From Kuschelorhynchus macadamiae (taxonomy: Eukaryota; Arthropoda; Insecta; Coleoptera; Curculionidae), in NCBI GenBank assembly GCA_030620095.1, contig JAUTXW010000561.1:186001-250000 (forward strand): 64,000 nt of DNA, read 5' to 3'. A model generated the notes under the pieces. The model was not told the DNA's origin and ran no database searches. It saw only the letters and a list, made by a program, of their open reading frames with translations. Shown piece after piece: positions 23,307 to 35,410 of this stretch. The number at the start of each line of letters is the position of its first letter. The stretch's first letter is position 1. The position numbers and the translations under genes were made by a program.

Positions 23307-26300
23307 CTAATCCTTTAACAAAATGCACCAATTTTGTTTTCGATAATGACTTGGTGAAAAATTTGCCAGTTGATCATTTATTTTTAAATAAACTATTTTC
23401 ACCAGACCTTCATCCAACTTTTCTTTAATAAAATAGTACTTAATATCTATGTGTTTTAATTTCTTATTGTTTTCAGGATTATTAGCTAATTTAATTGCCG
23501 ACTGATTATCCTCATACAACGTTACTGATAATTTACAATCAATATATGAAAATCAAATAGGATTTTTCTCAGCCAACAAGCCCCGCTTACTGCAACTGTA
23601 AAAGCAATGTACTCAGATTCGGTTAAAGATATAGAAACGGTTTGTTGTTTTTAGTGGCCCAGGCAATAGTACAACTAAATAACTTAAAACAGTACCTAGT
23701 AATAGATTTTCGATCCACGATATCACCACCCCAATCTGAGTCTACATATCCAGAGAGAAAGTTTTTATCATCAATTCTAAATATTAGCATAAGATTTAAT
23801 GTTCCCTTTACATAGCGAAGGACTCTTTTTAGAGCTTTATACAGATTTTCATTTGCCTTGTCTTGATATCTACTAAGTAAAGTACATATTTTTTTTAACA
23901 AATTAATTAACAGACGTTCCATATTTTTCTAAAAACATTTTCTAAATACTCTGATTGGTCTAATTCAGTGAAACCTATCAAATTTTGTTTAACATTAATA
24001 TCTAAATAATTTGAAACTACTCCTAAATCTTTTATACAATTTTTTTTTCTTTTAACATAACCTTGAACTTTTCAACTTCAGTTAAATCAGTACCCATAAT
24101 AAGTACATCATCAACGTATAGTAAGACGTACAATTCATTACTCTTAGAGACCCCACTGTAAAGACAAAACTCATCTTCAGATCTTACAAAATCATGTTTT
24201 TTCATTAAAACCTCAAATTTAGTATTCCAACATTTTTGAGATTTTTTCAGACCAAATTGACTTATTTAGTCTACAAATACTTTTGCTATTATTTTTATCT
24301 TTACCAGGTAATGACATATACACTTCTTCAGTAATATTGCCATATAAAAAAACGCTTTGAACATCCATCTCAAATTCAGGTGAACATAATTTATTTGCAA
24401 TAACTAAAAATATTCTGAAGGAACACAATCTAACAACGGGTGCATAAATATCATATAGCTCACAATTATTATGCTGTTGTTGAAAACCGCGAACTACTAA
24501 CCTCGCTTTACACTGCCCATCATTTTTTACTTTGTAGATCCATTTACTTTCCATAACCTTTTTATTTTCAGGCCTAGGTACTTCAGTCCAAGTATTATTT
24601 TGGATCAAAACATTAAACTCTTTTTCATAGCCTGTTTCAATTTTCCGCAGTTTTCACTTGATATATCTTCTTGGTATGTTATTGGTTCTTCAATGAAGAA
24701 ACTAGTCTTATAGTCTCCTAACCATGCAGGCTTTTTTAACAGCCTTCCATTTCTATCCGTTCTTATATTTTCAGTAATGTCAGGTGTGTCTAAATCACTG
24801 TCTGAGCTATCGAAATTTTGATCTCACTTGTTTTCTTCAGAGTCATTTTCATCAACATATTGTTCTATAAGTGGCTCAATAATCGAAGTCTCATCGTAAC
24901 TGTCTATATTTTTCTCGATACTTCCTTCATTCTGGTCTTCGTATCGGTGTTCATTTTCATTCCTTACATTTTTTGTCACATCTAGAACGATCAATTCCTA
25001 ATTTTATTTTCCTCTTTGTTCTCTTTTTCTTGACCCTCTGGCAGAAACAATATGTCCCTATGTATTTCAACTTTGTTGCTACCTGAAAAATATATTCTAT
25101 AACCTTTCACTTGGTCACTATACCTACCATGATACCTCTTTTACTTTTTGGCTCTAATTTAAGCCTCTTTTCTTTAGGTATATGTACTGCTACTTGCATT
25201 CCAAATGTTTTAAAAAATGAAATATTAAATTTTTCCCCACTGGACAACTGATACGGAGTTTCCTCAGACCACCTACCTACTCCAACTCTATTTAATGTAA
25301 AGACAGCTGTATTAATGGCTTCCGCCCAAAATTTCTTTTCAATATTTTTACTGTTCAGCATAGTTCTAGCTGCCTTCACCAAAGTTCTGTTCTCTCTTTC
25401 AGCTCTACCGTTTTATTGCGGAGTATATGCACATGATTTATCATGCGTAATGCCATACCTATCTAACAAACTCTGTATTTCTCTATTTACAAATTCTAAT
25501 CCATTGTAAGTTCTTAACACCTTCATTTTGTTCCCTATCTGTGTTTCCAAGCTTTTTATGAAAATGTCAACTTTTTGCTTTGTTTCTGACTTATGTTTTA
25601 AAAAATATACAACCCTATAGTTTAAAAAATCATCTTTGAAAAGCAAAGAATACTTTGCCCCACCAATTGAATCTAACTCAAATGAACCAGACAGACCTGC
25701 ATGTACTACATGTCCTACTTCTAAAGAGTTTGGTTCACTTTTATTAAACGGCAATTTATGTTGCTTATTTACTATACAATTTTCAAAAACTTTTTGATTT
25801 TGCATCAAATACGATGTTGTTTTTCTTTAATACACTTTTAACATAATCAAAATTTATGTGAGCCAATTTACAATGCCAATCTGTCAAGCTCTCAACAACA
25901 TTGAAATGAGAAATTTCAATTTTTGACTTACATCTAAACATTTTATAAAACTTACCATGTCTTATTGCCATGGCCAACATTTAACCTTGCTGGTCAATAA
26001 TTTCACTTTTGTTTTTGTTACAATGTAAAACATAATCTTTGTCCAATGCTTTTCCCATTGGAAACAAGTTTATCTTAAACTCCGGAATAACACATCACTT
26101 AACTCGGTGTTTATCCATTTTTTCCATTCCAAACTTCCAGTTGGATTTTTCCTATTCCTGTGACCCTGACAGATGATCCATCTCCCATTTCAACCACCTT
26201 GCTCACTGACTTATTAATGTCTATAAACTGTGCTGCCTTTATTTTTTCTAAACCAATAATAATCAATTTGAAATAACTACACACTATCTTTTGCTCATTT

Positions 26301-26480
26301 TTTTGCTGCTGTTTGGGCAGTGCTTATGACATTTGAAATCCTACATCTCTGTAGCTATGTCAATAGCCCTTTCGACTTTAGCATAAGTGTTGCCTGGAAT
26401 TTCAAGGTCTTTCTTTCCCTTCTTTTCCAGGTATTCTTTTGCTTCTAGAAAACTGCCCCTCAAATATTTAGGGTAATTTT
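23307..26480 (-). pseudogene. Copia Gag-Pol polyprotein, decayed; gag mostly lost
   Basis: In order on the minus strand: gag remnant and protease region (about 26440-26100; KKDLEIPGNTY, then SSVRVTGIGKIQLEV); gag-pre-integrase (25980-25783; SLTDWHCKLAHINFDYV); integrase (25808-25413 and 25382-25107); RT (24608-24219, WTEVPRPENKKVMESKWIYK, KARLVVRGFQQ, VRLCSFRIFLVIAN; then LLYVDDVLIMGTD at about 24120-24080); and RNase H (23922-23307; GYVDSDWGGD, DRKSITRY, MYEDNQSAIKLANNP, HIDIKYYFIKEKL). The integrase has lost key acidic positions: the HxDxxGPM-like motif reads HAGLSGSF and the LRTDNG motif reads LRTYNG. Multiple frameshifts separate the pieces. RT YVDD remains. No functional product can be expected. 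Confidence 0.9.
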
Positions 26481-26496
26481 TTTACATCCACATCGA

Positions 26497-26512
26497 GTCT
26501 GAGCCCATAACC
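26497..26512 (-). other. Copia primer-binding site
   Basis: Directly inside the 5' LTR end (CCTAAACA) the minus strand reads GGTTATGGGCTCAGAC. Drosophila copia primes from an internal fragment of initiator tRNA-Met at a GGTTATGGGCCCAG-type site, so this is very probably the PBS. Confidence 0.75.
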
Positions 26513-26690
26513 TGTTTAGGATTATAGGGTAAATAACGCATTTAGATCAGTATAACATCAGTTTTATATTTGGGATGCAACATACAACATTTTACCACTA
26601 ATTTTTTTTAATATATTTTTTTATATGTTGCTTGTATTGTACCGTCAGACGTGTCCCAATTAAAACTTACTTAATGTAGCGGCATTTATA
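26513..26690 (-). repeat. Copia 5' LTR, truncated
   Basis: It repeats the R-U5 side of the 3' LTR (GCAACATACAACATTTTACC, CAGACGTGTCCCAATTAAAA) but is missing the first 120 or so bases (TGTTGAAAGAAC side), where TA-rich sequence intervenes. Compared with the 3' LTR it carries a 20-bp difference near GATCAGTATAACATCAG. Confidence 0.8.
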
Positions 26691-26719
26691 TTTATTTATA
26701 TATATATATACTCTTATGG

Positions 26720-29700
26720 GGTGTATGGGGGTAGTATAGCGGCGAAACATACAACTTCTCCTATCCAAACGCTAACCTCACCTTCTACCGGTACACTTTG
26801 TTTCTTACAGACGAGGCTCTGGCGACCGAGCAAGGGCGGTATAACCCTATGATTACCATGAGCAATACAATCAGCTCGGGAAGAGAGAAAAAATAACTAT
26901 CTATCGGCCACTTTAAAGCCCTGGCGTCTCAGATTCTCTGTGCCATGGACAACCAAACGTCATGACTGTGGCCAAAGATAATGGGTAGCGTGTCCCACTG
27001 GCTATACTCACACGCAAATTTTAAGCACGAAATGGATTGTTCAGATAGAACAAAATCATCCGGAGGTAAAATACCCTCCCGATCGGATCTCCGGGAGAGG
27101 GTGTCTACTGGAACAGTAGACGATTTAAGAGAAAATCTTTCAACTTTTCTACGTGGAACATTAGTACTCTCTAAGACACGAACACCTCGGAACATGCTGA
27201 GAGAAGGACGGCAATAGTCGCTCATGAACTGAAGCGCTTGAGCATAGATATAGCGGCGCTGAGTGAAACAAGATTTCTAGATGCGTGTAGTCTTACGAAT
27301 AACCATTACACATTTTTCTAGAAAGGAATGCCGCCTGGCTCTATGAAAATCCACGATGTCTGCTTCGCAATCAGAGTTGGCTTCGCAATCAGAGTTGACT
27401 TCCATCTTCCCGATAAGACGGACGAAACTGTAATAAGCGCGTACGCTCCGACGCTAGACTCTGAGCAGGAAGTTAAGGATGCATTCTACGAGCAATTAGA
27501 AAACACACTTCGACATGTCCCGAAGCAATATAACTTGGAAATTTCAATGCAAGAATTGGCCGCCAGGCTGATATCTGGTCTGGAGTAATAGGTTCAAACG
27601 GGATCAGCAAGGGAAACACAAATCGACAACAGCTTCTAAACAAATGTGCTGAACACAACCTCGTCATCACTAATACTGTCTTTCGACAGAGAATAAATAC
27701 AAAGGGACATGGAGTCATCCTAGATTAGGTCATTGGCACCTCATAGACTATGTCATCGTCAAAAGGTCACAGTAGCACATCACAAAAGTTGTACCATACA
27801 TCGAAAACTGGAGAGACCATCGCCTGGTGCTTTCCAAAATGTCAGTGAAGCTCCAGCCTAAATACAGACCGAAGGCTACAAAGGCACGAACTTCCCGCCT
27901 TAACCTAGAGAGGCTTGCTACTCCAGAAATCAGAAAAATCTTGCGTCAAAAAATTGAGGAAAAATTGGCGTTTCTTACCATCAACGAGGACCCGGATGTA
28001 CGCTGGACAGCACGATCACCGGAATTTTTACAACGCTTTGAAGGAGGTATATAGCCTAACTCATCGCAAAGCTTGCCTGACAAAAGACGCACATGGAAAT
28101 CTCTTGACCCAAGAAGGTGAAATCAGGGCTAGATGGAAAGAGCACTACTCGTCCATGCTAAACATGGACACAAATGTGAACTCAGAAGCCATAAAATCAA
28201 TTCCACAATACAATATTGATTAATCCCTCGATGGCGAAACATCATTGGATGAAATAAGACAGGCGGTCAATGCTCTTAAAAATCACAAGGCACCAGAAAG
28301 TGACAATAGTCCAGTAGAGATCGACAAAGTACCGAGCAGCATACAACGGAGCATTTAAAAGCAGTTTTTATTTAGAGTTTCATAAGACTAGAGATGCTCA
28401 GATCGTAAACCTCTTTAAAAACAAAGGCAGAGCCTCAGACTGCAGCAATTATAGAGAAATTTCTCTCTTATCCAATGGTGGAAAAATTCTGGCTAGAGTT
28501 ATGGCATCAAGGCTTCTCAAAGACATGAACGTTATAATTACCGAATCTCAGTGTGGCGTTCGACCTGAAAGGACGGACCTCATTTTCACACTGAGACAAC
28601 TCCAAGAAAAGGTCAAAGAGCAACATACGCGAATGTATTCATCGACCTCGCTAAAGCCTTTGATTCCTTAAACAGAGAGGCTTTGTGGACAATAATGCAA
28701 CATCTACCGGTACCTAGAAAATTTTTGCAGGTTTGCAAAAGCTTACACCAGAACAACTACGCAAACTACGTACCAAAAGAACCTTTCCTGACAAAAACCA
28801 ATCCTCTTCAATATCTTTGTTACAGCTTTATCCATGATGGTGGACAGCAGATACAAATTTGATGTGGGTCTGTTCAATCTAAAAAGGTTAAGAGCAAAAA
28901 CCAGAACCAGGTTTGTTACAGATCTTCAGTATGCTGACGACTGCAATTTGATCTCGGACCCTGCAAAGAGCCTCCAAGACATCCTGGAACCATATTCTTG
29001 GGCATATAAAGCACTTGCGCTGAAGATCAAAATCAACAAAACGAAAATTATGTGCACTCCCGCAAATACACTTGAATCAGCCATTAGAATTGATGGCAAT
29101 AATCTAGAATATGTTGAGCACCTCAACTACTTAGGTAGCGTAGTAAACAGAAATTGCAACATCGACGATAAAGTACAAAATAGGACAAACATAGCACTTA
29201 GATCTTTTTGATAATCACCACCTATCTGCCAAAACCAAGACGGCGGTATATGGCGCCATAGTTGTTCCAACCATGTTATATGGATAAACCAGTTACAAAG
29301 CAAAAACAACTAGGTCAAAGCATGAGAATAAAATGGTTTTATAAAATTTCTAATAAAACCGGGCTTGAATGAGCCCAGTGCAGCAGTATTAAGACGTTAG
29401 TAGCACAGACACGTCTTAGATGGTTAGGGCACGTCTACCGCATAGAAGAATATCGACTGCGAAGTGCGTTTTGTATGGGGAGCTAACACACGGCCAAAGA
29501 AAGCAACGAGGGCAGCTGAAGGGTTTTAAGGATGTACTTCATGACACACTTAAGAAGGCACGAGTGCATTACTTGGGAGACTCAAGCGACGGAGAGAGCG
29601 GTGTGGAGGCGAGTCGTGAAGAGCTTCAAAGCCCATGAACACCGCAACAGAAGAAGATATATGTCCCACGGGGAAATTACGAGTGCCCAGACTGCGGGAG

Positions 29701-29793
29701 AATAGTTTTCTCGCAGATCGTTTAGTCATAGAAAGACTCATAGGATGACCTAGTCTGGACATCTGTTTTGTGTAGAAATTTTCGTATACTCAG

Positions 29794-29795
<2 letters not shown>
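26720..29795 (+). pseudogene. LINE with AP-endonuclease, reverse transcriptase and C-terminal zinc finger, decayed
   Basis: The plus strand carries one long ancestral ORF broken into many frames. The 5' region is GC-richer (26740-27120). Endonuclease: FSTWNISTL (about 27137), RTAIVAHELKRLSIDIAALS then ETRFLD (about 27208-27285), VISAYAPTLDSEQEVKDAFY (27435-27490), GTWSHPRLGHWHLIDYVIV (about 27705-27760), WRDHRLVLSKM (27812-27840). RT: DEIRQAVNALKNHKAP (28245-28290), VFIDLAKAFDSLNREALW (28635-28690), LQYADDCNL (28925-28950), NYLGSVVNR (29130). C-terminal: WLGHVYRIEEYRLRS (about 29420) and a Cys-rich YECPDCGRIVFSQI (about 29675-29715). Many insects carry LINEs with this layout, often mis-annotated as host proteins. 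The reading frame changes repeatedly, so it is dead. The clade was not assigned. Confidence 0.88.
27362..27397 (+). repeat. Perfect 18-bp tandem duplication inside the LINE endonuclease
   Basis: GCTTCGCAATCAGAGTTG occurs twice head to tail, duplicating FAIRVG-type residues in frame. It is a mutation private to this dead copy. Confidence 0.9.

Positions 29796-29883
<88 letters not shown>
29796..29883. repeat. (AT)n microsatellite, possibly the 3' tail of the LINE
   Basis: 88 bp of pure AT immediately downstream of the plus-strand LINE. Some LINE groups end in simple-repeat tails, which would explain the position, but replication slippage next to an old 3' end is equally possible. Confidence 0.85.
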
Positions 29884-29888
<5 letters not shown>

Positions 29889-29989
29889 TATATACTCGTA
29901 TATAAAAATGAGACCAATTATAAGGCAGCCATAACCCAACTACAAGGCAGGGAAATGTATACGTTTTACATAGATGTTTAGTAAATAAA

Positions 29990-32520
29990 AAGTACATATT
30001 TTATTAATCTAAAAATAGAAAATAGTAATAAACTTAAACCTAAACTAAAACTAACTTAGTATAATTATTAAACTCAAAGTAACAAAGCCTTTCAGTAATG
30101 GAAAATACAATTTAGCGACTAAATATTAATATTGAACAAATCAATATTTTATTAACGGTTGTGCATGTCGCACATTGTATAGAGCGGAGAAAATTTAAGA
30201 ATTTAGTTTTAGGAGTTGGTAGGTAAAATAAGTTATAATGCGGCTATTTATACGTAGAGTGTAAAAATTTATTCGTGAAAGCATATTGGGGCAATCTAAA
30301 TTATTATTTAACAATTTATACAGGATGAGAATATTCAAATATTCTCGCCGATTTTTTAAAGAAAATATATTAAACCTGTTAAGTAATTCATTATGTGGAA
30401 AGCCTTAAGTAGGATAATTACCATTGGATGTTTAAGAGATATATTTTAGACATTTTCGCTGTACTTTTTCCAAGTTAACAATACGATTATTATAACCGGG
30501 AGACCAGACAACGGCAGCGTAAATAGCGGCGTTAATGGTTTCAATATTGTTAAAATCCTTGGTATATCTTAAAATAAGTCCATATGCCTTGGACGCTTCA
30601 GAAATAATGGTATTAATATGAGGAGCAAAGGAAAGTTTTCGGTCAAAAATGAAGCCAAGATCTTTAAATGAATCCACACTAGGTACTATGTTATTATCAA
30701 GTGAGTACTGAAAAATAATTGAAGATGCTTTTGTAGTAAATGACATTGTGTTACACATTGAGCCTCAGACCATTCTCTAAGCACCATTTGCTAACCAAAT
30801 CAAGATTATATTGCAGTCTAATACAGTCGTAATCACTCTTAATTTTTTATACAACTATACATCATCTGCATAAAGTAAGAAATCTACATCAAGTTTAATT
30901 CCAATATCATTAATAAAATAATTAAAAAGTAGGGGTCCTAGTACCGACTCTTGAGGGACCCTGGACACAATAATCGGATTTGTAACGATGAATTTCTACA
31001 TATTGGGTATGATTACTCAAATATGATCTCAACAGTTCAAAAAGTGAGCCAGAGATACCAAATTTAGTTAGTTTCTGTAGTAAAAGGCGATGATTTATTT
31101 GATCAAATGCTTTAGTAAAATCCAAGTAAATGTCATCCGTCTGAAATCCGTCATCTATTGCTTCTGAGATGTCTTGTGTAACAATTATAAGATTTGTTGA
31201 AGTTGATCTACCATTATAAAAGCCATGCTGCTGGAGTATTATTAAGTTTTTCGTTAAAGGAAATAAATAGTAATGAAGTAAAAATTCAAATATCTTACAG
31301 AAATTACATATTATTGAGACCGGCCTATAATTAGAAACATCCGACCTGTCACCCTTTTTAAAAATAGGGCAAACTTTTGATATTTTCCATAGGCTAGGAA
31401 GAGTTCCTTTACATAAACATAAATTTAATAATATTTGTAATGGTTTCACAAGGATAAACCTACAATCTCTAACGAGGAATGCGGGGATTGAGTTTGGATC
31501 CGTTGTATATTTACGTTTTAGTTTTTTTATTGCTTTAATAATTTCTTGTTCTGAAAAATATGGTATTTATAATAGGCGTACAGCATATTTGATCATCTGC
31601 ATTCAGATCAATATCAACAGGGTCACATGAAGAAAATGATTGTTTAAAGAAACCCGCAAAAGAATTTAAAATTTCAGACGTGTTGTTAACAGTCAAGTTA
31701 TTATAAATCATATTTTTTGGAAGCCTTTTTTGCTTCTAAGTAATTTAAACGTATTTAAATATTGAGTGTATCCATATTTTTTAAAATTCTTATAACATTT
31801 ACTTTTGTGTTTTAAGTTCGCTATATTATCACGTGAAAACCAAGGAGGATAATTTCTTTTTGGAATTTTATTATATTTCGACAAAAAAATATTTATTGAT
31901 TTAAACAGTAGATCATAAAAAATATTGAAAGCATCATCAATAGAGGTGGCTGTTTATAAAGGAGTCCAGTCAACAGATATTGAGCTATTGCAAAGTCCAG
32001 TAAAATCTGCTTTTCGAAAATTGTAGCTGTTTTGAAAATTTAACTCTTTACGTTTAAAATTTGCGGATTGACAATATTTTAGAGACACAGAGAGGGCAGG
32101 GTGGTGATTATACACTTTTACAAGTTCATCGAGTGATTTCTCAACGATACATTCTTCATTACTGTGAACAACCAAATCAAGAATTTTATTATTAAAATTT
32201 TGTATTTTATTACCTTGTATAAAATTTAAACATTGTAAAAAATTATTTAAAATAATACTTAAATTATTATCCTTTTTGCCATTTAGATAATCCACATAGT
32301 TGGGTACATTTAAATCCCACAAAATACAAACATTTCTACCAAACAAACATTCCATAGAAACTAAACAGTCAAATAAATTTTCCAGCAAGTCAGGAGTCGC
32401 CGGTGATGGTGTATAGACAACAAAAATTAAAATGGAAGAGAACTCAAATGTAACTTTAACACCTAATAAATCAATGTCTGGTTTGAGGTCATTTTTAGGA
32501 GTTTTGATCAAGTTCGTCAG
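29990..32520 (-). pseudogene. Jockey-like LINE, 5'-truncated, decayed
   Basis: Minus strand. Endonuclease C-terminal part (32511-31954): FVVYTPSPATPDLLENLFD, WDLNVPNYVDYLNG (normally GDFNxP), DLVVHSNEE, then NHHPALSVSL in place of the family's DH motif. RT (31449-30922): PLQILLNLCLCKGTLPSLWK, CPIFKKGDRSDVSNYRPVS, QQHGFYNGRSTSTNL, YLDFTKAFDQINHRLL, with FLLYADDV at about 30876-30853 directly followed by a stop. The thumb continues at 30758-30432 (FKDLGFIFDRKLSFAPHIN, RKCLKYIS), the region that in jockey-type elements precedes the 3' UTR. No RNase H is seen. Low-coordinate DNA (29990-30430) is likely 3' UTR. The N-terminal endonuclease and ORF1 are absent. Confidence 0.85.
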
Positions 32521-32764
32521 AAATATTTAATACTTTATTCTATATTCAAAAACTTTAACATTGTTAAATTAAATTGTAGTTCTATCGTATTTTTATTGAG
32601 GACAAAAAGTCATAAAAGACTCTAGGCAATTGTCATATTGCCTGTAAAATCTTTTTTGTCTAGCAGTTAAGTTCATCATGTAGTTTTTAATGCCTTTATT
32701 TTTATGGATGTAAAATATACGAGATATTAAAATATATTAAAGGACAAAATCAGCCAGCATATAC

Positions 32765-32776
32765 AATAATTGTTCA
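32765..32776. other. Left 12-bp direct repeat of the Penelope-like insertion
   Basis: AATAATTGTTCA occurs here and again at 34025-34036, bracketing the element. It is most simply the target-site duplication. Confidence 0.7.
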
Positions 32777-32838
32777 CATAGAACGAAAGCTTTCACGGCT
32801 GTGGTCAATTAAGAAATCATGGTTCCTGGGATTAGACC

Positions 32839-33984
32839 TGAGCAAACCTCAGAAGCAGCCATGGGATCTCCACGGTCACCGGTGGTAGCCAATATCTTCA
32901 TGGAAGCTTTTGAGGAGGAAGCCTTAGAGTCGTCTCCACTAAAACCAAAATCATGTTTCAGATATATAGACGACACTTTTGTAGTATGGCCACATGGTCG
33001 AGAAAACCTCCCTGGGTTTCTTGATCATCTAAATCAACAACATGCTAACATAAAATTTACAATGGAAATTGAATCAGAAGGCACGATTCCCTTTCTAGAT
33101 GTTCTTGTACAAAGGAAAGGGAATGGTTCCTTAAGACACTTTGTATATAGAAAACCAAAGCATACGAACAGGTACTTAAATGCAAATTCCCATAATCATT
33201 CAGCACAAAAGCAATCAGTCATATATTCATTGGTTTACAGAGCCCTCGCGATTTGTGACCAAAATTCTTTACAATCGGAAACAGAGAAACTGACTCAAGC
33301 TGTAAGAGGGAATGGATATTGCTCTAATGATATTAGACGATCAATTAGAAAATTTAATAATCCTATTCCACGAAATGATACTAATAAGGAATTACCGATA
33401 GGAAATATAGTTCTTCCATTTATACACAGAACTACAGACAAGACTGCAAGGTTACTTCGCCGGTCCAACATACGTACAATCTTCAACACACACAAGACAA
33501 TTGGACAATGTTTGAGATCGCCAAAGGACGTTATTCCTTTTCAAACGGAAGAAGTATATGCAATTCCTTGTTCCTGTGGTGTCGTTTATATTGGAGAAAC
33601 TGGACGATCCATATCGACCAGGCTTAAGGAACATGAACGATGTATCAGAAAGAAACAAATTGTACAATCTGCTGTATCTGAACACCAACATTCTACTGGG
33701 CATGTCATAAACGTAAAAGAAACCAAAGTTCTTGCATCGGTTTCGGGACTCTATAAATGAAAAATTAGAGAATCTATAGAAATGTATAAGCATCCTAACA
33801 ATTTTAATAGAGATACGGGCTTCAGTCTACATCATACGTGGAAACCGATCGTTACACCGAGTCACGCTTCGGTAAACACAGGTAGGCCTGGGTCTCTCCG
33901 AGGTCATTCAGTGTTCCGATCTCGTGAAGTAAAGATCCTTGAAGATGCCTCGTGCAATCGAAGGCGAAACGTCGGAAAGTGATT
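32839..33984 (+). pseudogene. Penelope-like RT + GIY-YIG endonuclease, 5'-truncated
   Basis: PLE proteins copy RNA at the cut site using an RT domain and a GIY-YIG nuclease. The frame is open from inside the left inverted repeat. The apparent Met at 32819 lies within that repeat and is not the original start. RT second half: EAAMGSPRSPVVANIFMEAF, then CFRYIDDTFVVWPHG with the catalytic YIDD, and IPFLDVLVQRKG. Linker with YRKPKHTNRYLNANSHN. GIY-YIG: VYAIPCSCGVVYIGETGRSI then STRLKEHERCIR (about 33555-33650), followed by SAVSEHQHSTGHVI. A TGA at 33758-33760 interrupts the frame, which otherwise continues KIRESIEMYKHPNNFNRDTG to a stop at about 33983. RT motifs before GSPxSP are missing, so this copy cannot work. 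Confidence 0.9.
33931..33980 (+). ncRNA. Hammerhead-ribozyme-like motif, mutated
   Basis: It corresponds base for base to the better copy at 58853-58895: ATCC, then TTGAAGA (first core C changed to T), a GCC/GGC helix II, GAAAC and GTC|GGA. The C-to-T change at 33939 hits an invariant core position, so self-cleavage is unlikely. It sits in the 3' terminal region of the PLE. Confidence 0.45.
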
Positions 33985-34024
33985 CCATTTTGACACGGTC
34001 TAATCCCAAGAACCATGATTTCTT

Positions 34025-34036
34025 AATAATTGTTCA
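34025..34036. other. Right 12-bp direct repeat of the Penelope-like insertion
   Basis: AATAATTGTTCA, identical to 32765-32776. Confidence 0.7.
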
Positions 34037-34199
34037 TCCAGACTTTTAACAAAGTTCTATATTTGTTATTTTTCTTATTCATAAGAAAATGGGGCCCATA
34101 TGTATGGATCAGCTGGCTTTTTTTACTCTTTTACCAGGGAAGAAAAAGTTCATTAATATTTAAATAAGTATACTTTTTTACAGAAATAATAATAAAACC

Positions 34200-34484
34200 C
34201 TTACCATAGCCGGAAACAGCTCGTTTGGAAAACTATTTGAAAACTTAAAGCGCTTAGACAGAATTTTAACTTGCAAATTGGGAGAATGGAGTGCAACTTC
34301 ATTATACATATTATTTTATTATTTAAATTGGTTCTCTAAAGTTGGTTACTCACCGAGCGAGCTTATGTTGCCAAAGAATGGTTTTAGTCTAAGTGGTTTC
34401 CATGACAATGTGGTGCAAATTTGTTCTGATTGCCATGCAAGAATGAAAGCACGAAATTTTCAGGTTGAGAAGGTGTCAGAATAA
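34200..34484 (+). pseudogene. Unidentified coding-like fragment
   Basis: A plus-strand frame starting about 34203 reads TIAGNSSFGKLFENLKR, which loosely resembles the NxxFGKTMENxRxR motif of protein-primed family-B DNA polymerases (Maverick/Polinton type). It then runs on into LMLPKNGFSLSGFHDNVVQI and CSDCHARMKARNFQVEK, with a CxxCH motif, stopping at 34484. The second part does not look like a polymerase. It is too short to assign; it may be two abutting remnants. Confidence 0.25.
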
Positions 34485-34769
34485 TTTTAATTAAATACTA
34501 ATATTAGTTCTATAAGAAAATTGTTGTTTTTTTCGTTGAACTATATAAGACCATAAAACCGAGTCAGGAAAAGTTAAAGAAACAACATACACATTTTAAA
34601 AAACCAAATCAATTAAATGTTACGGATTTAACTCCACAAATATTACATGAAATTTTATATACAGCGTGTGCATTGGATTTGGGAAACATATGGACAACTT
34701 TTTTATTTGTAATTTTTGAAGAAAGTAGTTTTTCATAAAAAGTTTTGCTTATCTGAAAAATATAATTGA

Positions 34770-35410
34770 TTTCAGTACATAGTCATTTAGTAACACATAT
34801 ACTGTGTTTTTAAAAAATTTTTTTGGCCACCATTTTATTTATTACTAGTTTCTACCTTTTACAATGACATACAACGCCATTTTGTTACGTCATGTCGAAT
34901 TCGTACTAGTTTATCGCTATATCACATTTAATTTTTCTGCAAAACTCAAAGTAAAATAAATAGAATTACTTTACGTTTATTTAAAGAAATAATTGTTGCC
35001 GCCATTTTATTCCGCCAGCTTGAACTCGTACCACAACTTCACCACTTTATCTTTATATCGCACTTCTTACTTGCAAAAAATTTGAAATTAATATAATAAG
35101 TAGTTTTTTCAGTCACCAAAAGTTACCAGTTCATTCCTTTGTAACACTTTTTGTGCAACATTTGAGGTAAATTCGATAATTAGTTTCTTTAGTAATAATT
35201 TTTTTAACGTTTCACTAGGCCATCATCTTGTTCCGGCATATTGGATCTTGCCAAAATATTACTAGGTTATCCCCATATAACCCTTAATTTTTGACTAAAC
35301 TTTGAAGTTTTGATTTTTGATTTTGATCTGATAAATAGTTTTTAAGCTATAATGCCAACTGACAGACAAACCGACGCACGGTGGAAGGAATGAGATATCC
35401 AGTAAGACAA
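34770..35410 (+). repeat. GCCGCCATTTTGTT-array repeat family, copy D
   Basis: It starts in TTCAGTACATAGTCATTTAG, as in copy C (GTTCAGTACATAGTTATTTAGG). Unit cores lie at about 34826 (GGCCACCATTTTATT), 34878 (ACGCCATTTTGTTACG), 34996 (TGCCGCCATTTTATTCCG) and 35217 (AGGCCATCATCTTGTTCCG). It ends CTGACAGACAAACCGACG, then GGTGGAAGGAATGAGATATC at about 35380. The last block occurs inverted at about 47078 beside copy E. Confidence 0.65.

Larger units (their letters stand above)
32777..34024 (+). mobile_element. Penelope-like element, 5'-truncated, with inverted termini
   Basis: A 1.25-kb insertion between 12-bp direct repeats. Its terminal sequence ending GGTCTAATCCCAAGAACC... (about 33997-34027) is present in inverted form at about 32808-32838 (31 bp, one mismatch), as expected for the inverted pseudo-LTR pieces common in Penelope-like elements (PLEs). 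The interior holds RT and GIY-YIG domains. Confidence 0.88.

Noticed and set aside
32819..32838. Start codon of the Penelope ORF at 32819
   Set aside because: It lies inside the inverted terminal repeat; the native protein began upstream in the missing 5' part.
34200..34270. Polinton/Maverick DNA polymerase B gene
   Set aside because: Only about 17 residues resemble the motif and the following frame does not; this is not enough to call the element.
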